This document shows positions 1-6,647 of a stretch of DNA of 22,779 bases, one piece after another. Origin of the DNA: Zeimonas sp041678445 (GTDB lineage: Bacteria > Pseudomonadota > Gammaproteobacteria > Burkholderiales > Burkholderiaceae_E); contig JBAYOD010000021.1 in assembly GCA_041678445.1 (NCBI GenBank), forward strand, positions 1 to 22,779, in the 5' to 3' direction. A program made the translations under genes and the position numbers. Position 1 is the stretch's first letter, and every line of letters begins with the position of its first letter. The notes beneath the pieces were generated by a model. That model was not told the DNA's origin and did not search any database. It was given only the letters and a program-made list of their open reading frames with translations.

Positions 1-33
1 CGTGTCTCGATCAATCGGAACAAATCTGCTCAT
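1..33 (-). CDS. N-terminus of a possible IS transposase, cut by the window edge
   Basis: Only eleven codons are visible, reading MSRFVPIDRDT on the minus strand before the window ends. This opening resembles the first residues of one group of DDE transposases (IS1182-like, as I remember them, which begin M-x-R-F-x-P-x-D-R and continue into LLPPS). That family assignment rests on a very short stretch and is an inference. No convincing ribosome binding site is visible before the ATG at 33, and no terminal inverted repeat can be identified in 34-119. It could also be the start of an unrelated protein. Confidence 0.4.
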   Translation of the reverse strand, partial: MSRFVPIDRDT

Positions 34-77
34 CCCAGGACCCACCCAGTGCGCTACGCTCAAGGCTCGATCTTAGC

Positions 78-103
78 CGGCCACCGACTCATCGTGGTGG
101 CCG
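78..103. repeat. 8-bp inverted repeat downstream of the LysR gene
   Basis: The arms CGGCCACC (78-85) and GGTGGCCG (96-103) are perfectly complementary around a 10-base loop. The hairpin lies just past the stop of the minus-strand LysR gene and before the possible transposase. No T-run follows it on the minus strand, so an intrinsic terminator is only weakly supported. An end of the putative insertion sequence is another possibility. Confidence 0.4.
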
Positions 104-119
104 ATACTCCGACAGACTC

Positions 120-1070
120 CTAGCCAGTATATTCTAGCCTTGCCGCACCGGACGCTGGCCGATCCGGCCCACTGCCGTCTCTCGCACACCCCTTCTCCCT
201 GACCCCAAGCACGCCAAGGACCCGCTGCAGCACAGGCAGCGGATTCGTCGGCTTCCAGGCCACCGAGTAGCTGCTCTCGATCCGTTGCCCGGCAATCGGT
301 CGGAGCACGACACCCGGTATCGAGGCTCGGGCAAGCGTCCTGGGCACCAGTGCCACCGCACCGCTGGTCGCGATCAGACTCAGGGTGGTCAAAAGGTGTC
401 GCGCATGGTGGCGCACTCTCGGGCTGAAGCCGGCCGACACGCAGACCGAGACCACCAGATCGAAGAAGCCCGGACCGATCTCGCGAGGGGTCAAGACGAA
501 ATCTTCGCTCGCCAACCGTGAAAGCGGGACCGCCTTCAGCCGTGCGAGCGGGTGCCTGGCCGGCAAGGCAACGACCATCGGAACCCGGGCAACGACGTGA
601 CTTGCCAGGTCGGGCAATACGTTCGGCGTCTGTGCAAAGCCGATGTCGATCCGGTCCTGCCGCAGCGCCTCGATCTGCTCCGACGATCCCATCTCCTGCC
701 AACTGGCGGTCAGCCCCGGCAAACGCTGGTTCACGCGCGCCACCAGGTGCTCGACATCCATGAACAGCACTGAGGCATTGAACGCGATACGCACACGACC
801 GTCGTCTCCGCGCGCCGCGCGCCGTACCGCATCGACCGCAAAGTGGGTCTGTTCGACCAGACGGCGGGCTTCGACGACCAGCGCATGCCCGGCTGCCGTC
901 AACCTGACTTCACGGCGGTTCCGGTCGAACAGTCGGGCACCCAGTTCTTCCTCGAGCTGAACGATCTGCTTGCTGAGCGGCGGCTGGGTGATATGCAGAC
1001 GGTTCGCTGCCCTGCCGAAATGCAGCTCTTCGGCCAGCACCAGGAAGCTTTTCAATAATCTGATCTCCAT
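120..1070 (-). CDS. LysR-family transcriptional regulator
   Basis: A 316-residue protein with the usual LysR layout. An N-terminal winged helix-turn-helix occupies about residues 1-60, with HFGRAANRLHITQPPLSKQI and the following LEEELGARLFDR segment. A helical linker and a periplasmic-binding-like effector domain follow (about 90-300). I chose the ATG at 1070 because AGGGAG stands at the right distance upstream; an in-frame ATG at 1106 has no such site and would overlap the predicted operator. The gene is divergent from the CoA-transferase/crotonase/Bug cassette, the classical arrangement for a LysR activator that autoregulates and controls its neighbour in response to a pathway acid or its CoA ester. 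The effector cannot be told. The tail after about residue 290 is Gly/Arg-rich and poorly conserved-looking. Confidence 0.93.
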   Translation of the reverse strand: MEIRLLKSFLVLAEELHFGRAANRLHITQPPLSKQIVQLEEELGARLFDRNRREVRLTAAGHALVVEARRLVEQTHFAVDAVRRAARGDDGRVRIAFNASVLFMDVEHLVARVNQRLPGLTASWQEMGSSEQIEALRQDRIDIGFAQTPNVLPDLASHVVARVPMVVALPARHPLARLKAVPLSRLASEDFVLTPREIGPGFFDLVVSVCVSAGFSPRVRHHARHLLTTLSLIATSGAVALVPRTLARASIPGVVLRPIAGQRIESSYSVAWKPTNPLPVLQRVLGVLGVREKGCARDGSGPDRPASGAARLEYTG

Positions 1071-1087
1071 CGATTTCTCCCTGGATT

Positions 1088-1104
1088 GATTCCGATAGGG
1101 AATC
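1088..1104. promoter_or_regulatory. Candidate LysR binding site (T-N11-A) in the divergent promoter
   Basis: GATTCC and GGAATC form a perfect 6-bp inverted repeat around five bases, satisfying the T-N11-A rule of LysR boxes. A TATAAA hexamer at 1114-1119 on the plus strand could be the -10 of the CoA-transferase operon. With a start near 1126 the repeat would centre close to -30, and no good -35 is visible, which suits an activator-dependent promoter. The repeat is also immediately upstream of the regulator's own ribosome binding site. Binding is an inference from position and symmetry. Confidence 0.55.
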
Positions 1105-1191
1105 ACACACCCTATAAAAAGAGATTGGACAGTATCAAAGGCCAGACACCACTATTGCACGCCTCGATGGAACGAGATCAGGACGGCGAGC

Positions 1192-2436
1192 ATGTCGGAG
1201 TCACGGGCGGGGTCGCCCTCGGATGTTGAAGTCAAAGACGATGCCGGAACCGGAACCGTCTATGGCGGCCTGCGCGTGCTCGATCTGTCACGTGTCCTGG
1301 CTGGCCCCTGTTGCGGTCAGATGTTCGCCGACTTCGGCGCCGACGTAATCAAGATCGAGGATCGGAGCGGCGACGAGAACCGCAATTGGGAACCGGTCAT
1401 CGACGGCCAGAGTGCCAACTTCATGAGCGTGAACCGCGGCAAGCGGGCGATGACGCTGAATCTCAAATCCGAGGCCGGCCAGGGGATTCTGCGTGCCCTG
1501 GTGGCGCGCAGCGACGTGGTCATCGACAGCTTCCTGCCGGCCACGGCCGCCAGGCTCGGCGTGGACGACGCGACGCTGCGTGCGATCCGGCCCGATCTCA
1601 TCCACGTCACGATCGGCGGCTACGGCGACGAAGGCCCCCTGCGCGACAAACCGGGCTACGACCTGATGTTGCAGGCCTTCACCGGAATGATGTCGATCAC
1701 CGGCGAGCCCGGTGGCGACCCGATGCGCGCCGGCGCTTCGTTCATCGACATGACCACCGGCATCCTTGCCTTCAGTGGCGCGAGCAGCGCCCTCTACGCG
1801 CGCCAGGCCGGCAGGGCGGGTGGCCAGCACGTCAAGGTATCGCTGCTCGAAACCGGCATCGCACTGCTCGGCTATCACCTCGTGGATTGCGCGGCGACGG
1901 GCAGGCAGCCCGAGCGGGGTGGATCGGGCGTCTGGCATCTGGTCCCCTATCAGGCGTTCAGGACCCGGGACGGCTGGCTGCTGGCCGGCGCAACCAACGA
2001 TGCCGCCTGGCAGCGCCTGTGCCAGGCTATCGACGCACCCGATCTGGCCACCGATTCCCGCTACGCAAGCGCGCGCGACCGGATCGCTCACCGCGAGCCG
2101 CTGATTGCCGCCCTTCGGCAGATCTTCCTGTTGCGTGACACCGCCGACTGGATGGCGCGACTCGATGCTGCGCACGTGGCCTGCTCGCCGATCAATGATC
2201 TGCCGACGGCGCTCGGCCACCCGCAGGTACGGGCCAACCAGATGCTGGTCGAAGCCGAGGACGGCCGGGGCGTGCGTCGCAGCCTGGCCGGAGTGCCAAT
2301 CAAACTCGACGCAACCCCTGCACGCCCTGGCGCTGCTCCACCCTACCTGGGCGAACACACCGTCGAGATCCTGCGCGAAACGCTGGGTCTGGACGACGAC
2401 GAAATCGACCGACTGAAACGAGAGGAAGCCTTGTGA
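1192..2436 (+). CDS. Family III CoA-transferase (CaiB/BaiF type)
   Basis: A 414-residue member of the formyl-CoA transferase/carnitine CoA-transferase family, which moves CoA from a donor thioester to a carboxylic acid through an aspartyl-CoA intermediate. Visible family signatures include GLRVLDLSRVLAGPCCGQ (residues 26-43), FGADVIKIE (48-56), NRGKRAMTLNLK (81-92) and PGYDLMLQAFTGMMSITGEP (154-173). The likely catalytic aspartate is D186 in FIDMTTG, matching the Asp169 region of formyl-CoA transferase. The first 25 residues are an ordinary variable lead. The stop overlaps the GTG start of the crotonase by four bases (GTGA), so the two are translationally coupled. The substrate is unknown; together with the next two genes it probably activates an acid brought in by the Bug system. 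Confidence 0.93.
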   Translation: MSESRAGSPSDVEVKDDAGTGTVYGGLRVLDLSRVLAGPCCGQMFADFGADVIKIEDRSGDENRNWEPVIDGQSANFMSVNRGKRAMTLNLKSEAGQGILRALVARSDVVIDSFLPATAARLGVDDATLRAIRPDLIHVTIGGYGDEGPLRDKPGYDLMLQAFTGMMSITGEPGGDPMRAGASFIDMTTGILAFSGASSALYARQAGRAGGQHVKVSLLETGIALLGYHLVDCAATGRQPERGGSGVWHLVPYQAFRTRDGWLLAGATNDAAWQRLCQAIDAPDLATDSRYASARDRIAHREPLIAALRQIFLLRDTADWMARLDAAHVACSPINDLPTALGHPQVRANQMLVEAEDGRGVRRSLAGVPIKLDATPARPGAAPPYLGEHTVEILRETLGLDDDEIDRLKREEAL

Positions 2437-3215
2437 GCGGAAACATAGATATCGATCGCGATTCGAAAGGGATCGGCACCGTCTGGATCGACAACCCGGC
2501 CCATCGGAACGCGCTGAACAACGATCTGATCGAACGACTGATCGAAGCCTTCGGAACACTGTCGGCAGACGCCGGGTGCCGGGCCATCGTGCTGCGCGGC
2601 CGCGGCGGCATCTTCTGCGCCGGACGCGAACTGCGCGACCTGATCGCACTCAACCAGTCTTCGCTCGACGCCGTCGAGGCTACCTACCAGCGCCTGCGCC
2701 GGTTGAACGAAGCCATCTACTACTCGCCCAAGCCGACGATCTGCGTGATCGAGAAGTACGCATTCGGCGCCGGCGCAACCATCGTGAGCTGGTGCGACCT
2801 TGCAATCGCCGAAGCCGGCGCGATGATGTCCTATCCGGAAGTGCACCACGGCATCACGCCGGCGCCAGCGGTCATGGCAATGCTGCGGGGTCTGACGCGC
2901 AAGGCCACGATGGATCTTCTCCTGACCGGCCGCCGGATCGCGATGCCCGAGGCGCACCAACTCGGCCTGATCACGCGCATGGTGCCTGGCGCGGAGCTGG
3001 AACGGGAGCTCGCCGACGTCCTGCAGGCGATTCGCCGCGGCAGCCCGGCCGCGATCCGTCGCACCAAGGAATTCATCTGGCAATGCGAGGACGCCAGCCA
3101 TCGCTCCGGCATGGCGAGTGCGGTCGACAGCATCAGCGCCGGGATTCTTTCCCCGGAGGCACGCGACGGGATCGGAGCCTTCCTGGAAAAACGACCCCCG
3201 ACCTGGTTCCAGTAA
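2433..3215 (+). CDS. Enoyl-CoA hydratase/isomerase family protein (crotonase 1)
   Basis: A 260-residue crotonase-fold enzyme starting with GTG inside the stop of the CoA-transferase gene. The two oxyanion-hole segments are present: RGRGGIFCAGREL (about residues 55-67) and EKYAFGAGATIVSWCDLAIA (about 107-126). The first catalytic glutamate of classical hydratases is kept in SYPEVHHGITP. The second, in the SLAMEM region of rat mitochondrial hydratase, aligns with aspartate in KATMDLLLTG. The protein could therefore be a hydratase, isomerase or hydrolase on a CoA ester. Its translational coupling to the CoA-transferase suggests it acts on the thioester made by that enzyme. Normal length for the family. 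Confidence 0.9.
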   Translation: MSGNIDIDRDSKGIGTVWIDNPAHRNALNNDLIERLIEAFGTLSADAGCRAIVLRGRGGIFCAGRELRDLIALNQSSLDAVEATYQRLRRLNEAIYYSPKPTICVIEKYAFGAGATIVSWCDLAIAEAGAMMSYPEVHHGITPAPAVMAMLRGLTRKATMDLLLTGRRIAMPEAHQLGLITRMVPGAELERELADVLQAIRRGSPAAIRRTKEFIWQCEDASHRSGMASAVDSISAGILSPEARDGIGAFLEKRPPTWFQ

Positions 3216-3265
3216 GGACAGCCAGACCCTGGTTCCCGATTGTTTTCCCTTCACAGGAGACAGAA

Positions 3266-4249
3266 ATGAAGAGACGTGAGTTCATGACCACCGGTCTGGC
3301 GGCGAGTGCTGCAGCCCTGTTCCCGGCAACTGCGGCAATCGCCGATCCGGACTTCCCCGCGCGACCGCTGAAGCTGGTCGTGCCCTTCCCGCCGGGTGGC
3401 CCCACCGATATCTTCGGCCGGCGCTACGCCGAACGCCTCGGCGCGGCGCTCGGCCAGCAGGTGGTCGTGGAAAACCGGGCCGGCGCTGGCGGCACGATCG
3501 GCGCCGGATCGGTGGCCACGGCAAAGCCCGACGGCTACACGATGCTGTTCGGAACTTCGTCGACCCAGGTGACCAGCCCGCTGCTGCAGGCCAATCCGCC
3601 CTATGATCCGCTCAAGGACTTCACGATGCTGCGCGTCGGCGTGGTGCCGATGATCCTGGTGGTTCGCCCCACGCTCGAGGTGAAGGATGCCCGGGAGTTC
3701 TTCGCGCTGCTGCGCGCGAACCCCGGCAAGTTCACCTTCAGCTCGGCAGGCCCCGGCAGCATCAACCACCTCGGCGTCGAGCTATTGAAGCTGCGGGCGG
3801 GCGGACTCGACGCGCTGCACGTCCCCTACAAGGGCACCAACCCCGCCCAGTTGGCCGTGATGGCGGGCGAAGTCGATTTCCTGCTCGACACCTTCGGCAC
3901 GGCACTGCAGGCGCACCACGCGGGCAAACTCCGGATTCTCGCCACCTGCGGCGAGAATCGCTCGGCCACGGCGCCCGACATCCCTACGATCGCCGAAGTC
4001 GGGCTGACCGACGCCACCGTCACGACCGTCAACGTGGTCGGGCTGCCGGCCCAGACCCCGGCCGCCATCGTCGACCGGATCGCCAGCGCCACGCGCACGG
4101 CCATGTCCGACGAAGGCATGCAGGCGGCGCTCGCGAAGATGGGGATCGAGCCGGTGACGAACGCGGACCCGGTGGAGTCGGGCCGTTTCTTCGGCAATGA
4201 GATTTCGCGCTGGGCCCCGATCGTCAAGGCCAGCGGCGTGCGAATCTGA
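3266..4249 (+). CDS. Bug-family periplasmic solute receptor (tripartite tricarboxylate transport type), receptor 1
   Basis: A 327-residue extracytoplasmic binding protein. The ATG at 3266 is preceded by AGGAGA at good spacing. The N-terminus KRREFMTTG followed by a hydrophobic run looks like a Tat signal (RRxFM), with likely cleavage after ATAAIA near residue 26. The mature protein opens with the family hallmark FPARPLKLVVPFPPGGPTD, then has the GAGGTIGA loop and the PDGYTMLFG strand. Bug proteins bind carboxylates, often through two conserved loops and a water network, and may feed a TctA/TctB membrane pair. No such pair is in this window, so this is an orphan receptor, as is common in Burkholderiales. 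The gene lies 50 bp after the crotonase in the same orientation, so it is probably the third gene of that operon. Ligand unknown. Confidence 0.92.
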   Translation: MKRREFMTTGLAASAAALFPATAAIADPDFPARPLKLVVPFPPGGPTDIFGRRYAERLGAALGQQVVVENRAGAGGTIGAGSVATAKPDGYTMLFGTSSTQVTSPLLQANPPYDPLKDFTMLRVGVVPMILVVRPTLEVKDAREFFALLRANPGKFTFSSAGPGSINHLGVELLKLRAGGLDALHVPYKGTNPAQLAVMAGEVDFLLDTFGTALQAHHAGKLRILATCGENRSATAPDIPTIAEVGLTDATVTTVNVVGLPAQTPAAIVDRIASATRTAMSDEGMQAALAKMGIEPVTNADPVESGRFFGNEISRWAPIVKASGVRI

Positions 4250-4258
4250 GAGGCAATC

Positions 4259-4289
4259 CGCATCCGTCGGCACCTTCCCGGCGGATGCG
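4259..4289. repeat. 8-bp inverted repeat between Bug 1 and the VapB fragment
   Basis: CGCATCCG (4259-4266) and CGGATGCG (4282-4289) are perfectly complementary around 15 bases. The hairpin follows the Bug stop and its right arm contains the ATG of the VapB fragment. It may be the old operator of the antitoxin locus, which such antitoxins typically bind over their own start, or a T-less 3' hairpin of the Bug operon. Confidence 0.4.
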
Positions 4290-4434
4290 AACCGCGAAGC
4301 TGTCCCGCAATGGCCGCAGCCAGACGGTTCGCCTGCCTGTCGAGTTCCGCTTCGAAGAAAGCGAGGTGCTGATCCGCGGCGAGCCAGCACCGATTGCATG
4401 TCACGGCGCTCGTCGGCAATCAGATGGACGATGA
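4285..4434 (+). pseudogene. Truncated VapB-type antitoxin (AbrB/SpoVT DNA-binding fold)
   Basis: The reading frame begins MRTAKLSRNGRSQTVRLP and continues EFRFEESEVLIRG, which is the DNA-binding half of VapB antitoxins (family pattern TAKLFxNGRSQAVRLPxEFRF...V.IRR). Likeness stops at about residue 33-35 (position about 4384). The remaining 14 codons, up to a TGA ending at 4434, are simply the antisense of the ParE fragment. Full VapB proteins run to about 70-90 residues and are followed by the PIN-domain toxin VapC; no VapC is present here. The fragment might still bind DNA but cannot neutralise a toxin, since that C-terminal part is gone. The call rests on motif recognition; the family assignment is quite distinctive. 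Confidence 0.7.
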
Positions 4435-4632
4435 TCTGGCTGCCGGTGATGCGGTAGATCACGCGGTACGGCTTGAAGAAGGCCTGGCGATATTCCTTGA
4501 TCCCGAGTTCGACCAACTCCCTCGGATAGCTGCCGCGTTCCGGGAACTTCGACAGACTCTCTACAACGCGCATCAGCTCATTCAACACATGATTGGGGTC
4601 GGGCACGCGGTCGAACCCGGAGATGTAGTCAT
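4376..4632 (-). pseudogene. RelE/ParE-type toxin, missing both its N-terminus and its stop
   Basis: The minus-strand frame from about 4635 to 4376 encodes HDYISGFDRVPDPNHVLNEL, then KFPERGSYPRELVELGIKEY, RQAFFKPYRVIYRITGSQII and VHLIADERRDMQSVLARR. This is the body of a RelE/ParE toxin of the kind ending in RRDMQSLLARRLL. An ATG overlapping the stop of the upstream antitoxin fragment (ATGA at 4629-4632) is the expected toxin start, but it reads MTT and then a different frame. Roughly the first 20 codons have been lost by an out-of-frame deletion. After LARR the frame loses similarity and runs on into the antisense of the VapB fragment and the Bug gene. An intact toxin product is therefore unlikely. 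Confidence 0.72.
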
Positions 4633-4748
4633 GAAAGGCCTCGTTTGGCACGCAGGCGTGCAACGATGTCCGCCACGGGCTTGACCCGGCCAGCTGCCAC
4701 ATCCTGGTTGCCGAGTGCCAGGATTAACAGAAAGGGGTTGGCGATCAT
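4629..4748 (-). pseudogene. C-terminal remnant of a Phd/YefM-like antitoxin
   Basis: A 39-codon frame ends ALGNQDVAAGRVKPVADIVA plus RLRAKRGLS and stops with a TGA that overlaps the ATG of the ParE toxin fragment, the usual antitoxin-toxin junction. The AxGxxDIAAGxxxPxxDVxxxLR pattern is that of the C-terminal tails of Phd/YefM antitoxins. The N-terminal DNA-binding half is absent: the frame's first codons (MIANPFLL) are read out of the tRNA terminator hairpin at 4732-4764. The locus was therefore cut off at the tRNA. The family call is from memory of the tail pattern and is less certain than the toxin call. Confidence 0.55.
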
Positions 4749-4764
4749 GATCCGCCAACCCCTT
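4732..4764 (-). terminator. Intrinsic terminator of tRNA-Ile(CAT)
   Basis: Two perfectly complementary 12-base arms, AAGGGGTTGGCG (4732-4743) and CGCCAACCCCTT (4753-4764), flank a 9-base loop that is itself part of the palindrome GATCATGATC. On the minus strand the stem is followed by TTTCTGTTAAT. It starts 9 bases beyond the CCA end of the tRNA, which fits a terminator for that gene. Confidence 0.75.
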
Positions 4765-4773
4765 GATTTCATT

Positions 4774-4852
<79 letters not shown>

Positions 4853-4883
4853 TTAAAATCATCAGTCTACGACTGAAAACTGT

Positions 4884-4911
4884 GTGCACGAGCAGCATAT
4901 GGTCCGTGCAC
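4884..4911. repeat. Inverted repeat upstream of the tRNA
   Basis: GTGCACG (4884-4890) and CGTGCAC (4905-4911) are perfectly complementary around 14 bases. It lies between the 5' end of the tRNA and the stop of the DUF2283 gene, both on the minus strand, so it could be a weak 3' hairpin of the latter or lie in the tRNA promoter. No T-run is adjacent. Confidence 0.3.
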
Positions 4912-4969
4912 TTCCGGCAAAAAATGGCCCCACATGTTCAAACACCTCGGCGCTCCCCGATGACAACCG

Positions 4970-5173
4970 TCATGCCCGAACTGCCAGTGTGACTGCCAAC
5001 TCGGCCGGATTGTCCGTGCGCCGGCTCGCCGACAACAGCTCGATGCCGAGCACTTCGCCGGCGGCATCGTAGTCGACGACGACCCCTTCGCGAATCTCGT
5101 CGCTATCGGCCACGTCGCCATCGCGAAAGCGGATGTACATCGCATCGGCCTGCGGATCGTATTCCACGCGCAT
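4970..5173 (-). CDS. DUF2283 family small protein
   Basis: A 67-residue protein with the full DUF2283 pattern: YDPQADAMYIRFRDGDVADS, then a central V-V-V-D-Y-D-x-x-G-E-V-L-G-I-E-L-L strand-turn-strand. The length is normal and the frame is intact. GGAGG stands about nine bases before the ATG and overlaps the stop of the upstream DUF4258 fragment, so translation was coupled to that gene. DUF2283 and DUF4258 genes are often found as adjacent pairs and have been suggested to act like toxin-antitoxin modules; the biochemical role is not established. Here the partner is broken, so this may be an orphan on its way to decay. Confidence 0.85.
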   Translation of the reverse strand: MRVEYDPQADAMYIRFRDGDVADSDEIREGVVVDYDAAGEVLGIELLSASRRTDNPAELAVTLAVRA

Positions 5174-5175
5174 GA

Positions 5176-5262
5176 TCAGCCTCCGTACTTGTCGATCTTG
5201 CTGGTGAGCAGCGCCGTGATCACAAGGTCACCTTCGACGATCACCCGCAGAATAGCGATCGT
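5176..5262 (-). pseudogene. C-terminal fragment of a DUF4258-like protein
   Basis: An open frame without a start codon upstream (it begins after a TGA at 5263-5265) encodes ILRVIVEGDLVITALLTSKI followed by DKYGG and a TGA two bases before the DUF2283 start. The final TSKIDKY motif and the preceding beta-strand are typical of the last third of DUF4258 proteins, and the position directly upstream of DUF2283 is the usual one for that family. The N-terminal two thirds, with the conserved H-x-x-x-R-M region, is missing. The region beyond, up to the MFS gene start at 5435, shows no recognisable coding sequence. Confidence 0.5.
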
Positions 5263-5434
5263 TCATGGCCATTACCAAGCATCGGCTCCCGAAGGCCCGC
5301 GTCGCGATGATACCTGCACCCCGGGCGCGGCACGTCCCGATTCGGACCCGTCTGCAAGCGGCGTTGGCACGGTCTCCAGTATCGTTGACGCCTTCCCGCC
5401 GCGCCGGGTCATCGTCCGCCCGCTTCAGCTCTTC

Positions 5435-6631
5435 ATGGCCCGTTCCGACCACACCCTGTTCTGGCTGGCTGCCGCCTCGTTCGCGAGCATGGCCTCGATG
5501 CGGATCTGCGACCCGATGCTGCCGGCGCTGGCCGCGGACTTCGGCATCGCCGCGGCCAGCGCTGCCGGTGTAGTCACCCTGTACACGATCGGCTACGGTT
5601 TCTCGCAGCTCGTGCACGGCCCCCTGGGCGACCATTTCGGCAAGGCCCGCTACATCGCCGGCGCCACGCTGATCGCGGCGCTCAGCTCGCTGCTGTGCGC
5701 GCTCGCGCCGGGGCTGGCCACGCTGGAGCTGGCCCGGCTTCTGACCGGTTCGATCGCTGCGGCGATCATTCCGCTGTCGATGGCCTGGATCGGCGACACG
5801 GTGCCCTATGGCGAGCGGCAGGCGACGCTGGCCAAGTTTCTGAACGGCACCATCCTCGGCCTGATCCTCGGCCAGACGATGGGCGGGATCCTGGCCGATA
5901 CGCTCGGCTGGCGGGTGGCCTTCGTGCTGCTGGGGGCGATCTTCGCCGTGGCCGGCCTGAAGCTGCGGGCGGTGCTGAGGAACGGCCAGGTTTCTGCCGA
6001 GCCCGCCCTTGCCAGTCGCCCGGCTGCGGCCGGTGCGCTGAGCCGCTATGCCCAGGTTGCGCGGGTCCCATGGGCGCGCACGATCCTCGTGATCGTCATG
6101 CTCGAAGGCCTGCTCGCCTTCGGCGCCATCGCCTTCATCCCGACTTCGCTGCATGAGCGTGCGGGTCTGCCGATCTGGCTGGCCGGTACGACGATGGCCA
6201 GCTATGGCCTGGGCGGTTTTCTGTACACGCTCAGCGCGGCGCGCCTGGTGCGGCGGCTCGGCGAACAGGGGCTGGCGCTCGGCGGCGGACTGGTGCTGGC
6301 GGTCGGCTTCGGCCTGATCGCGGCCATGCCGGGGCTGGTTTCGGGGGCGCTCGCCTGCATGCTCCTGGGCCTGGGTTACCACATGCTGCACAACACGCTG
6401 CAGACCAACGCCACCCAGATGGCGCCGGCCGTGCGTGGCACTGCGGTGGCGCTGTTCGCGATGAGCCTGTTCATCGGCCAGTCGGCCGGCGTGACGCTGG
6501 CCGCCCAGGTGCTGGTGCAGTCCGGCTATCCGCTGCTGTTCGGCGCGGCTGCGGCCGGACTGGCCGCCACCGGCCTGCTGTTCGCATGGCTGCTGCGCAA
6601 CCGGGCCAGCCACCCCGCTGCGCCAGGCTGA
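5435..6631 (+). CDS. Major facilitator superfamily transporter (DHA1-type, probable drug or metabolite exporter)
   Basis: A 398-residue membrane protein with about twelve hydrophobic helices. The start at 5435 (MARSDHTLFW) is chosen because it leads directly into helix 1; the frame is open further upstream but that part is Arg/Pro-rich and unlike a transporter. The family loop between helices 2 and 3 is seen as GPLGDHFGKARYIAGA (the G-x-L-x-D-x-x-G-r-r motif A), and helix 5 carries GQTMGGILADTLGWR (antiporter motif C-like, followed by the W-R hallmark). A hydrophilic break near residues 185-205 separates the two six-helix halves. It resembles proton-driven exporters of the Bcr/CflA or arabinose-efflux type. 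It is convergent with the TetR gene, 16 bp apart, so it is not an obvious target of that regulator. Substrate unknown. Confidence 0.9.
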   Translation: MARSDHTLFWLAAASFASMASMRICDPMLPALAADFGIAAASAAGVVTLYTIGYGFSQLVHGPLGDHFGKARYIAGATLIAALSSLLCALAPGLATLELARLLTGSIAAAIIPLSMAWIGDTVPYGERQATLAKFLNGTILGLILGQTMGGILADTLGWRVAFVLLGAIFAVAGLKLRAVLRNGQVSAEPALASRPAAAGALSRYAQVARVPWARTILVIVMLEGLLAFGAIAFIPTSLHERAGLPIWLAGTTMASYGLGGFLYTLSAARLVRRLGEQGLALGGGLVLAVGFGLIAAMPGLVSGALACMLLGLGYHMLHNTLQTNATQMAPAVRGTAVALFAMSLFIGQSAGVTLAAQVLVQSGYPLLFGAAAAGLAATGLLFAWLLRNRASHPAAPG

Positions 6632-6647
6632 CGGCGGGCCCCACCGC

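Noticed and set aside
3782..4375. The continuation of the ParE frame through the antisense of the Bug receptor
   Set aside because: No ParE-family protein has such a tail as far as I know; it overlaps a conserved gene and begins where similarity stops, so it is read-through after stop loss.
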